In this document: positions 1 through 8,417 of the stretch, piece by piece
Numbering within the stretch: the stretch's first letter is position 1
Layout of the letters: each line of letters opens with the position of its first letter
Assembly: GCF_000003815.2 (NCBI RefSeq)
Contig: NC_049988.1
Span: 4,914,249-4,942,032, forward strand
Origin: Branchiostoma floridae
Lineage: Eukaryota > Chordata > Leptocardii > Amphioxiformes > Branchiostomatidae
DNA: 27,784 nucleotides
Direction of reading: 5' to 3'
Notes under the pieces: model-generated
Told to the model about the DNA's origin: nothing
What the model saw: the letters and a program-made list of their open reading frames with translations, nothing else
The model's database searches: none
Translations under genes and position numbers: made by a program

Positions 1-600
1 TTGACGTAGTCTATGACAAAAATTATACATGTGTCATTTGAATAAATATCTAGTGCACCCTTTTACCAAAATTTAGGTCATTTGGTTTTAAAACCAGAGC
101 ACAAGAGCCAAAAGTGTACTTTTTGGTCATAAAATGGCCAAATAATCGCAAAATTAAGCATTTTGTTGTACCGTATGCCTCAAGTGTTATTGAATCCATG
201 TGCGCATATGTTTAGGGCACTCTTATACTAAATTTCAGGTCATCCGGTTCTAAAACCAAGGTACAGGAGCCAAAAGTGTCCTTTTTTGGTAAAAAAAATG
301 ACCAAAAAAACGCAAAAATAAGTATTTTGTTATACTGTACACCAAAACTGATATTGAATCTATATGGGGGAATTATCAAGGCACATCTGTACCAAATTTC
401 AGCTCATTCGGTTATAATACCAGGGTACAGGGGGCCCAAATATACAGTTTTGGTCTTAAGATGACCAAAAAACCTTAATAAAATCATTTAAGAGACAGAT
501 ATGGAAAAAATGAAAAAAAACGTCTGAGGGTATCGGCCCACTCTACCCTTGTGCCAAATTTCAAGTCATTCGGTTGAGGAACAAGGGAGATACCGTGTTC
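1..600 (+). repeat. Degenerate ~162-bp tandem repeat (about four units)
   Basis: An anchor resembling AAATTTCAGGTCATTCGGTT recurs at 68, 230, 394 and 556, giving spacings of 162, 164 and 162 bases. Each unit also carries AGAGCCAAAAGTGT or GGGCCCAAATAT followed by a TTTTGGTC..ATGACCAAA inverted motif. Units are diverged by substitutions and small indels, so the array is old. The style matches the AT-rich 3' portion of an amphioxus interspersed repeat. The short open frame at 276-464 is a by-product of the repeat and is not a gene. No exon could be recognised in the first 1.7 kb. Confidence 0.7.
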
Positions 601-616
601 TGAAGATTTGACAGGA

Positions 617-644
617 GAAAGAAAGAAAGAAAGAAAGAAAGAAA
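617..644. repeat. (GAAA)7 microsatellite
   Basis: Seven uninterrupted GAAA units close the 162-bp repeat block, and the hairpin at 659-694 follows directly. This order (repeat body, simple repeat, hairpin) suggests the 3' end of one interspersed element. Confidence 0.9.
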
Positions 645-658
645 CATTACGAATACAA

Positions 659-694
659 TATATTTCACCATACCTATGGTATGGCTGAAATATA
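659..694. repeat. Near-perfect hairpin
   Basis: TATATTTCACCATACC at 659-674 is the reverse complement of 678-694, apart from one bulged C at 685; the loop is TAT. That gives sixteen paired positions. It sits at the end of the repeat block and is more likely a transposon terminal structure than a gene regulatory hairpin. Confidence 0.75.
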
Positions 695-725
695 AAAAGA
701 TACGAGAGTAATTTTGACCTATTAG

Positions 726-870
726 GCCTAAGTCAAATTTCCAAACCGGGCCCGACCGGGCAGCTTTCGGGAACGGAAAATATGATATAAAAGACATCAA
801 ACTACACAAGAAGAAAAAAGTGACTAGTTGTGGGCAGAATTTGTGTCTACAAATGTATATAGCTTTTAGG
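726..870 (+). mobile_element. Half copy of the inverted-repeat element seen at 25238-25455
   Basis: The stretch from 728 (TAAGTCAAATTTCCAAACCGGG, then GACCGGGCAGCTTTCGGG and ATATAAAAGACATCAAACTACACAA) matches the left half of the intron-1 element of the VWA7-like gene in order and content, including the GTGGGCA..TTTGTGT segment. No matching right terminus is seen before 900, so this is a truncated or solo end. Confidence 0.5.
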
Positions 871-1027
871 AGTCAACAAATAAGAAGAACCGTTGCGTGA
901 AAATGTTTAACCAGCTTGCTGGGAATTCATTGGCCCGGGGAGAACCATAAAACAGGTGTCCCTATATCTGTCACTATACCGGAACATTTCTACAAATACT
1001 GTCAACCTCCTAAATAAGCACATGAAA

Positions 1028-1262
1028 CGCTAGTTCTCTTTTATATGTGGGGTAACCTATATCCGTTGTTTTAAAAAACAGAGAATTTAAGAATCTTTAT
1101 TAGATGAACGGTGGTTTCAAGTAAGAAAAAAAGGGAAATATTGCAATTAAAAAGTAAAATTAGATTTTAAAAAATACTGTCCATCCACTTGATATGCCTA
1201 AAACGAATGTAGGTTGACGACTGGATAAAGGTTTACTAACGTCATGCACTTCGCGAACTCAA
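1028..1262 (+). repeat. Interspersed repeat, copy A (partner at 19266-19530)
   Basis: Blocks such as GGGGTAACCTATATCCGTTG, ACAGAGAATTTAAG, GGTGGTTTCAA, a CCATCCACTTGATATGCCTA-like block and GGATAAAGGT occur in the same order and orientation in both places. Both copies are diverged and neither has an open frame. No termini or target duplications were identified. Confidence 0.6.
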
Positions 1263-1334
1263 ATATCTTTATAATGTTTAGACGTAACTAATTATACGAT
1301 ATTTACAGACAAACCAATCTCTACAACTGGATAC

Positions 1335-1465
1335 GATTCCGATCGAGAGGCATTAATCACTCTTCTTCAGTTTCACAAGAATGAAGTGGTAGAAATAGTT
1401 GTGTACTTAAGTAATTTGTTGAAGACGCTGAAGAAGAGTGATGGATGTCACTCGAAACGTCCGAG
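1335..1465 (+). mobile_element. Penelope-like element remnant with hammerhead-type motif and inverted partner
   Basis: On the plus strand, CTGAAGA (1428-1434) is followed by an extra A, then a helix GAGTGA/TCACTC (1436-1441 with 1448-1453, loop TGGATG), then GAAA (1454-1457) and CGTC. This is the order of the hammerhead core, CUGANGA - helix II - GAAA. Minimal hammerhead motifs of this kind are known from the terminal repeats of Penelope-like retroelements. The 15-base block 1356-1370 is the exact reverse complement of 1428-1442, so a decayed second copy faces it. No reverse transcriptase or GIY-YIG coding survives here. Confidence 0.5.
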
Positions 1466-1762
1466 AGAAATTTCAGTATTACATTCAATTATGCAGATTC
1501 TTTAAAACTCAGTTGTCTGTGTACCAAAACACTATAAAATGTCTCATCAAAAAATTGTCCCCTAGACAGCATGACGTAATGTACTTTTTGCAGCCAATCA
1601 GAATGCCTTTCTGAGGAAGCCTGTTGGACTAGGTCTGTCATCATGATTGAAACATTCAAGCTCAAGTACGTTGTGTATTTGCTCCCTCTAGCGAAAATGC
1701 ATTTAACTGCTGCATTTTTTTTCATTCATTAAATCCTTTATATTCGTTGTTTCTCCACACAG

Positions 1763-1847
1763 CACACATCCAGACATGCCCACGTTGGAAAACTGTACCA
1801 GAGACGTGTTCTATGACTGTATTGTTGGGATTTTTCCAGATCAAATG
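1763..1847 (+). CDS. Mucin-like membrane protein, first visible exon (partial)
   Basis: The acceptor CTCCACACAG precedes 1763 and the donor ATG|GTACTG follows 1847. After one base completing a codon, the frame reads 28 residues, with N-C-T (a glycosylation sequon) and two cysteines (ENC and YDC), ending in IFPDQM. It ends in phase 0 and the next exon at 2421 begins in phase 0. The cysteine-rich, acidic and aromatic composition continues smoothly into that exon. No signal-peptide exon was found between 1 and 1762, so upstream exons are probably outside the window. An alternative is that ATG 1776 is a start, which would leave the protein without an obvious signal peptide. Confidence 0.6.
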
Positions 1848-2121
1848 GTACTGATATACTGATATACTGGTATATATATAAATTCTATAAGTGTTGATCA
1901 GATAAGTGTTAAAATCATAACACTTGTAGCGTCAACAATGTATTGCTTTTGAGAGAAAGGATATCATTTTAAATTAGCTTTTTTGAATGGATTTCTGAAT
2001 AGACTTACATGTTCAGTGTAGTTGCAAATTGATGATTACCTTGTAGTACAGCCAGTAAGATACATTTTTATGAGGCTGTTGTAACAATGCCAGTTTTATA
2101 TTCTTTCATGTGATAAATTTT

Positions 2122-2219
2122 GAACTTCGGTTTTTACAAGACAGAACTTCGGTTTTTACAAGATAGAAATTCGGTTTTTAATTTACAAGATAGAACTTCG
2201 GTTTTTTTACAAGATAGAA
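2122..2219 (+). repeat. Short minisatellite in the mucin-gene intron
   Basis: The unit GAACTTCGGTTTTTACAAGA is repeated about four times with small insertions (unit length 22-28). It lies in the 573-bp intron between the first two visible exons. Nothing suggests a function. Confidence 0.8.
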
Positions 2220-2250
2220 TCGCTGTAACTATAAACAATTGTCCTTAGAT

Positions 2251-2370
2251 TTTCGCTTCAAAGCGGTGTAAATGTATAACCTAATTTGGCACACGCTACT
2301 AGTATATCTACGTTTAGGTTAAAGCTTTTACCGCCAATTTCGTTAACACATTGAATGCTTTTCGTTCCAA
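2251..2370 (+). pseudogene. Duplicated intron end plus pseudo-exon start
   Basis: About 105 bases (2251-2359) are a diverged tandem copy of 2360-2462. They include the intron tail, the acceptor (CGTTTAG before 2318) and the first coding bases of the next exon. The pseudo-exon from 2318 still reads VKAFTANFVNTLNA, against VEAFTANFVDTFNA in the real exon at 2421. It has no matching continuation: beyond about 2360 it runs into the next copy's intron-like sequence. It could act as a cryptic alternative acceptor, or simply be a decaying local duplication. Confidence 0.65.
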
Positions 2371-2420
2371 AGCAGTTTTGATATATGAACTAATTTAGCT
2401 ACCAATGTTTTTGCGTTTAG

Positions 2421-2623
2421 GTGGAAGCTTTTACGGCAAATTTCGTCGACACATTTAACGCTGTAGAACTGTACTGTAACGGGTCAACATTCCGTCCGGC
2501 CGAAATGAGGACAAGCGGAGAGGGTGCGGAATGCACCGAACAATACTCCACGGAATCCGCCATGTGTGTACAGGAGTTTATGGAATATTACATGAGCAAT
2601 AAGTCACATCCTGAGCTGTGCAG
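2421..2623 (+). CDS. Mucin-like membrane protein, cysteine-rich ectodomain exon
   Basis: The acceptor TTGCGTTTAG precedes 2421 and the donor CAG|GTATGT follows 2623. The exon opens in phase 0 (GTG GAA GCT) and closes in phase 2, completed by the first base of the exon at 4681 to give Arg. The 67 residues contain four cysteines (LYC, AEC, AMC, ELC) and two N-glycosylation sequons (NGS, NKS). Spacing and composition suggest a secreted all-helical disulfide-bonded domain of the kind seen in many invertebrate expanded families. I do not recognise a named domain; a DUF19-like fold is only a guess. Its intron acceptor region is duplicated just upstream. Confidence 0.75.
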
Positions 2624-2639
2624 GTATGTCGTATCTTAA

Positions 2640-3000
2640 TTACCTTTGCCAGAATGGCTAAGGTTATGTTTTGGGCTTGTGGAGTCTGTGTGTCTGTGTG
2701 TTAACAGCATAACTCGAGAAGCCTTGGATGGATCCCGATGATATTTGTTAGCTGGGTAGGGGTCGGGAAAACGAAGGTCAAGTTCGATAATGGGCCCCCT
2801 AGCGGCTTGCTAAGGTACTGCAGCGGAAACTCAATTTTTTATATCTCATGTTCTGGACGTGCTGTGGTCATGATTTTTGAGTGGTAGATAGTCCTTGAGG
2901 CAGAGAGTAAGTGCTGTGAGTTTGGGCCCCCTAGCGGCTTTTTTGGAACTGCAGGCGCCGGTTTCCTTTCAAACTTTGGACGAGAATAACTCTACAACGT
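2640..3000 (+). repeat. Interspersed repeat with GGGCCCCCTAGCGG blocks
   Basis: Starting about 15 bases after the exon donor, the intron contains GCCAGAATGGCTAAGGTTATG, a GTCTGTGTGTCTGTGTG run, AGCATAACTCGAGAAG and two copies of GGGCCCCCTAGCGGCTT (2792 and 2924). The same composite (GT-rich run, AGCATAACTT.AGAA, GGGCCCCC) is seen at 10190-10400 and, in reverse orientation, twice at 24431-25000. It is a high-copy, non-coding element. Confidence 0.65.
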
Positions 3001-3001
3001 G

Positions 3002-3790
3002 TTGACGGATCGTCATGATTTTTGGTATGTAGATAGAACGAGTGATGACTTACATAATGGTATACTAATTATGCAAATCAACAGCTAATTTGCATAATTA
3101 ATGAGGAAAATTCATAAATCCACTGCATTCCATGATAGGACTTTCAAACTTGTCACATATGTAGCTGGGAAGGAGAGAAATGTCGATAGATATCAATTAT
3201 GCAAATGACCTCATTTGCATAATTAATGAGAAAATATGAACATGTTGACGGATCATCATGTTTTTTGGTATGTAGGTAGCGTAAGTGAAGACCTACATAA
3301 TGAGATACCAATTATGCAAATCAACAGCTAATTTGCATAATTAATGAGGATATTTTATGAATTCACTACATTCCATGATAGGACTTTAAAACTTGTCACA
3401 TATGTAGCTGAGAAAGAGAGAAATGTTAATACATATTTATCATGCAAATGATGATCTCATTTGCATAATTAATGAGAAAATATGAACGTGTTGACGGATC
3501 GTCATGATTTTTGGCATGTAGATAGCCCAAGTGAAGACTTATATAATGTGATACTTATTATGCAAAAAAAAACAGGTAATTTGCATAATTGATTAGGAAA
3601 AGTTAATAAATCCACTGCATTCCATTATAGTACTTTCATCAAAGTTGTCACATATGTAACTGAGAAAGAGGGAAGAGAGTAAGAGGTGTATTTAAAGACT
3701 TTGAAAGAGAATGGATCAAAGGATCATCATGATTTTTGGTATGCTGATAGCTTAAGTAATGCTTGATACAATTTGATATCAATTAATTGT
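3002..3790 (+). repeat. ~243-bp tandem repeat with POU-octamer palindromes
   Basis: TTGACGGATCGTCATG-type anchors at 3002, 3245, 3491 and about 3716 define three to four units. Each complete unit has two inverted pairs of ATGCAAAT/ATTTGCAT, for example AATTATGCAAATG..CATTTGCATAATT around 3199-3228. A fragment of the same family occurs at 13060-13135 and a possible one at 24160-24195. The array fills the intron before the large mucin exon and has no coding potential. Confidence 0.85.
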
Positions 3791-3882
3791 AACTTGGGAT
3801 CTAATTTGCATAATGAATGCCGAAATTTTATAAACCAACTCCAAGCATATAATTATAAAGAAAATGAAATGAGTAACGCATT
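3755..3882 (+). repeat. Direct repeat, copy 1 (copy 2 at 7512-7637)
   Basis: About 127 bases from AGTAATGCTTGATACA through CATAAT.AATGCCGAAATTTT and ACCAACTCCAAGCAT to ATGAGTAACG are nearly identical to 7512-7637, with only a handful of differences. Both copies are followed by other repeats or N gaps. The two copies flank the last mucin exon. Confidence 0.8.
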
Positions 3883-4143
3883 TGTCTGCAGACATCATTC
3901 TACATAACAAACCTGGTTTATTTGGCAAAGGTATGTGTTCGTGGAACTCTAGTTTTTCATTGTCATTCACGTAGTACCTTTCTTTGTCTTTTATTGGGGA
4001 TACTACTTGTAATTTGGGACACAACTAAGCTACTAGTCGTTTTTGATTCTTTATTTGTAAGCATAAATGAATAAGAATTTAAGGCATAACAATGAACAAT
4101 GCATAATACACGGTACACTATAATAGGATGCATTCATTTGTAA

Positions 4144-4358
4144 NNNNNNNNNNNNNNNNNNNNNNNNNNNNNNNNNNNNNNNNNNNNNNNNNNNNNNNNN
4201 NNNNNNNNNNNNNNNNNNNNNNNNNNNNNNNNNNNNNNNNNNNNNNNNNNNNNNNNNNNNNNNNNNNNNNNNNNNNNNNNNNNNNNNNNNNNNNNNNNNN
4301 NNNNNNNNNNNNNNNNNNNNNNNNNNNNNNNNNNNNNNNNNNNNNNNNNNNNNNNNNN
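4144..4358. other. Assembly gap (215 N)
   Basis: The gap lies inside the mucin-gene intron. Right after it, TCATGACAATCCGTCAACGC is the reverse complement of the 243-bp repeat anchor, so the gap is probably repeat-filled. A small exon hidden here cannot be excluded, but the splice phases of the flanking exons already agree (2 to 2). Confidence 0.95.
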
Positions 4359-4680
4359 TCATGACAATCCGTCAACGCGCATTATCTCTTCAAAAAATTC
4401 AGTTCAATTCAGTTCAGGGGTCGGAGAGGTGACATCATAGTCTCCACATGTTCCTATCCAGCATCAAAAGTCTAAAACAAAATCGGCTCCTGCACTTTAA
4501 AAAATACCGCTAGGGGACAAAGCCTTCATTATTTATTCTCTGAGAGCTACCTACCCAAATGTCACCATCATTGCATGTTCAAATATGAATACTGGAAGTT
4601 CCACGATGGTACGTGCGGTTTTTCCAAGAATTATTTCAATGCTTTATTTATCACAATACTTCCACCTCTTCTTGTTCCAG
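4359..4680 (-). repeat. Intron tail with inverted 243-bp-family fragment
   Basis: 4359-4380 is the reverse complement of the TTGACGGATCGTCATGA anchor. Farther on, TACCGCTAGGGGACAAAGCC resembles the GGGCCCCCTAGCGG block of the 2640-3000 repeat in reverse. A diverged relative of 4359-4540 is at 17893-17965. The stretch ends with the polypyrimidine acceptor CCTCTTCTTGTTCCAG. Confidence 0.5.
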
Positions 4681-6279
4681 AGAGTATGCGAAAATGACAG
4701 AGTGTAAGCACTCAGCTTTGGATGACCACTGCCACTCCGTGCATTTTGACAAACTGTACGAGATACGCATGCGCTTGAGAAGCGACTACAACCCGTTCTG
4801 TCAGTGCCCAAACCAGTATGGGTTGTCAACAACAACAACAACATCAACAATACCAAGAATTTCTACGGTAACAGCGCTACTCCCGTCGATGATTGGTACT
4901 GCAGAAATGACAACAGAAACAAGGTCTATTGCTACAACATTGGTTACAACGACGAGGGAGGCGACGTCTATTGCTACAACTGCGTCTACCATAACCCACG
5001 GAGCAAAGATCACTTCAAACACTACAACAGTTACTCCAGGTGTTACAACAAAGGCAACACATACTACTTCTCGCACAATGACTACAATGGAAGGCAGATC
5101 GCAAGTACCTACCCATCCCACCACAATGGCCACTACTGCGTGAAGGCTACAGCAAGTGTGACAACTTCTCCACAAACTACAACCGCTATGGTAACAACGC
5201 CAAGTTCTGGCACAACACTAACTGCAATGGCTGATTCAGTGAGACACACTGTCCTTACAACAACGCCTACAACACGAGAGGTTGACACCATNNNNNNNNN
5301 NNNNNNNNNNNNNNNNNNNNNNNNNNNNNNNNNNNNNNNNNNNNNNNNNNNNNNNNNNNNNNNNNNNNNNNNNNNNNNNNNNNNNNNNNNNNNNNNNNNN
5401 NNNNNNNNNNNNNNNNNNNNNNNNNNNNNNNNNNNNNNNNNNNNNNNNNNNNNNNNNNNNNNNNNNNNNNNNNNNNNNNNNNNNNNNNNNNNNNNNNNNN
5501 NNNNNNNNNNNNNNNNNNNNNNNNNNNNNNNNNNNNNNNNNNNNNNNNNNNNNNNNNNNNNNNNNNNNNNNNNNNNNNNNNNNNNNNNNNNNNNNNNNNN
5601 NNNNNNNNNNNNNNNNNNNNNNNNNNNNNNNNNNNNNNNNNNNNNNNNNNNNNNNNNNNNNNNNNNNNNNNNNNNNNNNNNNNNNNNNNNNNNNNNNNNN
5701 NNNNNNNNNNNNNNNNNNNNNNNNNNNNNNNNNNNNNNNNNNNNNNNNNNNNNNNNNNNNNNNNNNNNNNNNNNNNNNACGAGAGAGGTTGACACTACAA
5801 CGCTTTCAACGACAGAGATGGACACTACAACGCCTACAACTACAATGATGGACACCACAGCGTCTACATCGAGAGATATTGACACAAAAATGCCTACAAC
5901 GACAGAAATGGACACAGCTACGCCAACAACGACAAAGATTGGCACAACAACGCCTACAACTAGAAACGCGGACGCTACAACGCCTATGAGAGAGACTGAC
6001 ACAACAAGACTTACAACGAGAGATTTAGACACTAAAAGGACTGCCGCGCATGCAACGACACAGATGGACACGGTGAATAGTCCGACAACTACAGATAAAA
6101 ACAGACAAACACACAGAACTACTGAACCTTCCGAATTAGGCACAACTCAAGAACAGGGCCCGCCCGTTGCAGTTATTGCAGCAGCCGCTGGTGGCGTAAC
6201 TGTACTAGGTGTTGCCGGCGTCGCGGCTTATATCATAAAACTCAAATTTTGTAAACCCTCTCGAGTTTACATTGCATAA
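4681..6279 (+). CDS. Mucin-like type I membrane protein, large terminal exon
   Basis: After the acceptor at 4679-4680, the first base completes an Arg codon. About 45 residues follow with four more cysteines (TEC, DHC, PFC, QCP), bringing the visible ectodomain to ten. A long Thr-rich stalk starts near 4830 (poly-T, TTREATSIATT, TTTVTPGVTT), suited to dense O-glycosylation. From about 5270 it becomes a ten-residue repeat close to DTTTPTTTEM, interrupted by a 487-N gap; about ten units remain after the gap. The end holds one membrane helix (VAVIAAAAGGVTVLGVAGVAAY, about 6164-6235), a short basic tail (KLKFCKPSR) and a TAA stop at 6277. The reading frame changes near 5130-5143: the ectodomain frame hits TGA at 5141, while the stalk and membrane helix are in the frame one base earlier. 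A missing base in the assembly or a real frameshift would explain this. Role: probable cell-surface mucin; ligand unknown. Confidence 0.75.
5292..5778. other. Assembly gap (487 N) in the Thr-repeat region
   Basis: The sequence on both sides is the same repeat (ACGAGAGAGGTTGACAC occurs immediately before and after). The gap therefore most likely hides additional 30-base units that could not be assembled. True length and copy number are unknown. Confidence 0.95.
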
Positions 6280-7000
6280 CTCTAAGTAATGTTGCAGAAA
6301 AGCAAAAAAAAAATCTTCATGTGTTCTAATAATTTTGTTCTATACGGTCAGTGATAACTAAATAATTTACATAGTACATGAATCAATGTATTTTCATTTT
6401 GTTGAATACATACCATACACATACGCTAGTTCAACGCTGCGCAACCTGTATCTAAAACTTTTCAAATATACTTGGAATTTCAATTTTAGAGCAATGCAAT
6501 GTTCAATACACCACAAAATTCACATATCAAGAACTTGCTTATGGGCCCAAACTTCACAATAGATAAACATAGAAATTATTAGCCCAGTGTACACGATAAA
6601 TAATATCGACATACTACTGAGCACAAATATACGTAATATACTGTACAGATCAACAAATGCATATCTAAAGAACTGTTATGATAAATAAATCTTTTATGTC
6701 TTACTGTGCGTTAGAATAGTGAGGAATGATTTCTGTTGTTGTGGGTCATCGAAAAAGGAACAGGTAACCAAGTCAGTGTTAAAGCCATGACAAGAAAGAA
6801 GCCCTAGTGTTTTCTTGCGAAAGAAGACCTCTAGAACAATTTCAGTTGGCCAATCAGAGAGAAAGATGTCCCTGTAGCTAAACTGGTAACAGCCTCTTGG
6901 TTCCAACTATGGGTAAGGGCATCTTGATTATTTGGGCATCACTCGTATTTCGGAATGTAAAATAGGGGTCCCAAACTAGATGATGTGCTTTTTTCACGTT
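6280..7000 (+). other. Probable 3' UTR and downstream DNA
   Basis: AT-rich non-coding sequence follows the mucin stop. The first clear AATAAA on the plus strand after the stop is at 6684-6689 (ATAAATAAATC), a reasonable polyadenylation signal about 405 bases downstream. The open frame on the opposite strand at 6694-6906 has no recognisable domain and is not called. Confidence 0.45.
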
Positions 7001-7003
7001 TAA

Positions 7004-7022
7004 GGGGGGGGGGGGGGGGGGG
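7004..7022. repeat. G19 homopolymer
   Basis: Nineteen consecutive G residues, able in principle to form a G-quadruplex on the plus strand. Length is likely to be polymorphic or error-prone. A (CAA)n run of eight units follows at about 7115-7138. Confidence 0.9.
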
Positions 7023-7303
7023 CTAGCAAGCCCTCCCAGTAGAAATATACCCTGCTACTGAAACAGCGAGCAAACTAGCTGTCCCATGTGCCACAGGTGA
7101 CCTACAAGGCGTACCACAACAACAACAACAACAACAACTATCAGAGTGGAGATATGCTTGTAGCTTGACTCCTGTAAATCAATCGAAATTTAGCTAACCA
7201 GCTGCAACGTTTTTACAAATATAATCATTTATCAGTCATTATTCCGGTAACACATTATTGGTAACTCCGCTCACTTGTATCAATTTAAAGCATCATTTTC
7301 GAA

Positions 7304-7324
7304 TGTCGACATCGATAGTCGACA
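7304..7324. repeat. Small inverted repeat TGTCGAC/GTCGACA
   Basis: Seven-base arms flank ATCGATA, and the whole 21-mer is almost palindromic. No associated gene; could be chance. Confidence 0.5.
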
Positions 7325-7353
7325 ACAGCACTTCGAATCAATTTCATATAAAA

Positions 7354-7367
7354 CCGCTAGGTGGCGC
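7354..7367 (+). promoter_or_regulatory. CTCF-type binding motif
   Basis: CCGCTAGGTGGCGC matches the bilaterian CTCF core (CCASYAGRKGGCRS) at 13 of 14 positions. It is in unique-looking DNA about 1.1 kb after the mucin stop codon, a plausible boundary position. Occupancy cannot be judged from sequence. Confidence 0.45.
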
Positions 7368-7511
7368 TTCACAAATGCAAAACAAGATTTTCAACTTATC
7401 AGTTTCCAATAGTTAAACCTTGAGGCTTTAACTTCTGTTTATAGTTCATATTTCAGGATCGTCCAACTTGCAGATAATAATCATTTTACCTTTTACAAAC
7501 TTTTCTTTAAA

Positions 7512-7637
7512 AGTAATGCTTGATACATTTGATATAAATCAATTGTAACTTGGGATCTAATTTGCATAATCAATGCCGAAATTTTATAAACCAACTCCAA
7601 GCATTTAATTATAAAGAAAATGTAATGAGTAACGTAT
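7512..7637 (+). repeat. Direct repeat, copy 2 (copy 1 at 3755-3882)
   Basis: Near-identical to 3755-3882, including CTAATTTGCATAAT and ACCAACTCCAAGCAT. It runs directly into the 100-N gap, so its true end is not visible. Confidence 0.8.
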
Positions 7638-7737
7638 NNNNNNNNNNNNNNNNNNNNNNNNNNNNNNNNNNNNNNNNNNNNNNNNNNNNNNNNNNNNNNN
7701 NNNNNNNNNNNNNNNNNNNNNNNNNNNNNNNNNNNNN
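7638..7737. other. Assembly gap (exactly 100 N)
   Basis: A run of exactly 100 N, often used for gaps of unknown size. The near-identical repeat on its left edge (also at 3755) means the join could be wrong. Confidence 0.95.
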
Positions 7738-8417
7738 GCCAGGAAGGTTGAATATACGGACTTAAAACACATAGTATGGTATACCAACAGTTAGGTGTAG
7801 GCACAAGTACATCATACGGGTGCAAAACATTTTTTTCTTCTTGGATCAGTCCGAAAAAAACAGACCTGCAAAAAAAAATCAGAGGAACAGGGTCCGCCAA
7901 TTTTTAATACAAAATGGACACACTATGTCGGCAGGCATTTGGGATCTTACCGGCGGCCAAGAAGACAACAAGAGTAGAGTTTATAGTCAATTGTACCACG
8001 TTTCTACAGTTAAAGGTACAGAGACAGCCTTTATTACATGGAGATGGGATTTTAAAATGCCAGTGGGAGTCCAATAATCCACCAAACAGATTCCTTTGTA
8101 GCAAAATTGACCAATTACCAATTTGTTTTGAGTACTGCCAGTTCTCAAGTTTCCACAGGTCCGGACCTGGAAATGATCCTCTGGACCTGAATGGGACCTA
8201 TACCTGACTTTTCTGTACTGGTACCTATCGACAATAGATTTTTTCTTTCTGTCCTTTCACATCTTATGGCATTCTATGGCATTAGTTATCTATTTTTTGA
8301 TATTTTTTTTCAATCTACGGAATATTTGTGCTCATTTCACAGCTGCTTTGCACAATTTATTATGTAATCGAAAACTTTTGTTTTTTTGGAAACGGCCGAA
8401 AATAGGTGCGAGCGCGG
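7738..8417. other. Unrecognised stretch with a 97-codon open frame
   Basis: The plus frame 7914-8207 is open from ATG and contains five cysteines. Its end (HRSGPGNDPLDLNG) is encoded by a palindromic block (GGTCCGGACC at 8159-8168, with CTGGACCTGAATGGGACC after it) that looks like a repeat. No domain was recognised and no splice structure is convincing. It is more probably part of a mobile element than a gene. Confidence 0.2.

Noticed and set aside
4051-4375. Open frames across the first N gap
   Set aside because: They are created by unknown bases.
4804-5130. Asn/Tyr-rich reading (NNNNNINN.., CYN repeats) in the stalk frame before 5130
   Set aside because: Here the Thr-rich reading in the other frame is the coding one; the Asn/Tyr reading is its shadow.
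5133-6143. Long minus-strand open frame rich in Val and Ser
   Set aside because: It is the antisense of the Thr-rich mucin repeats and crosses a 487-N gap.
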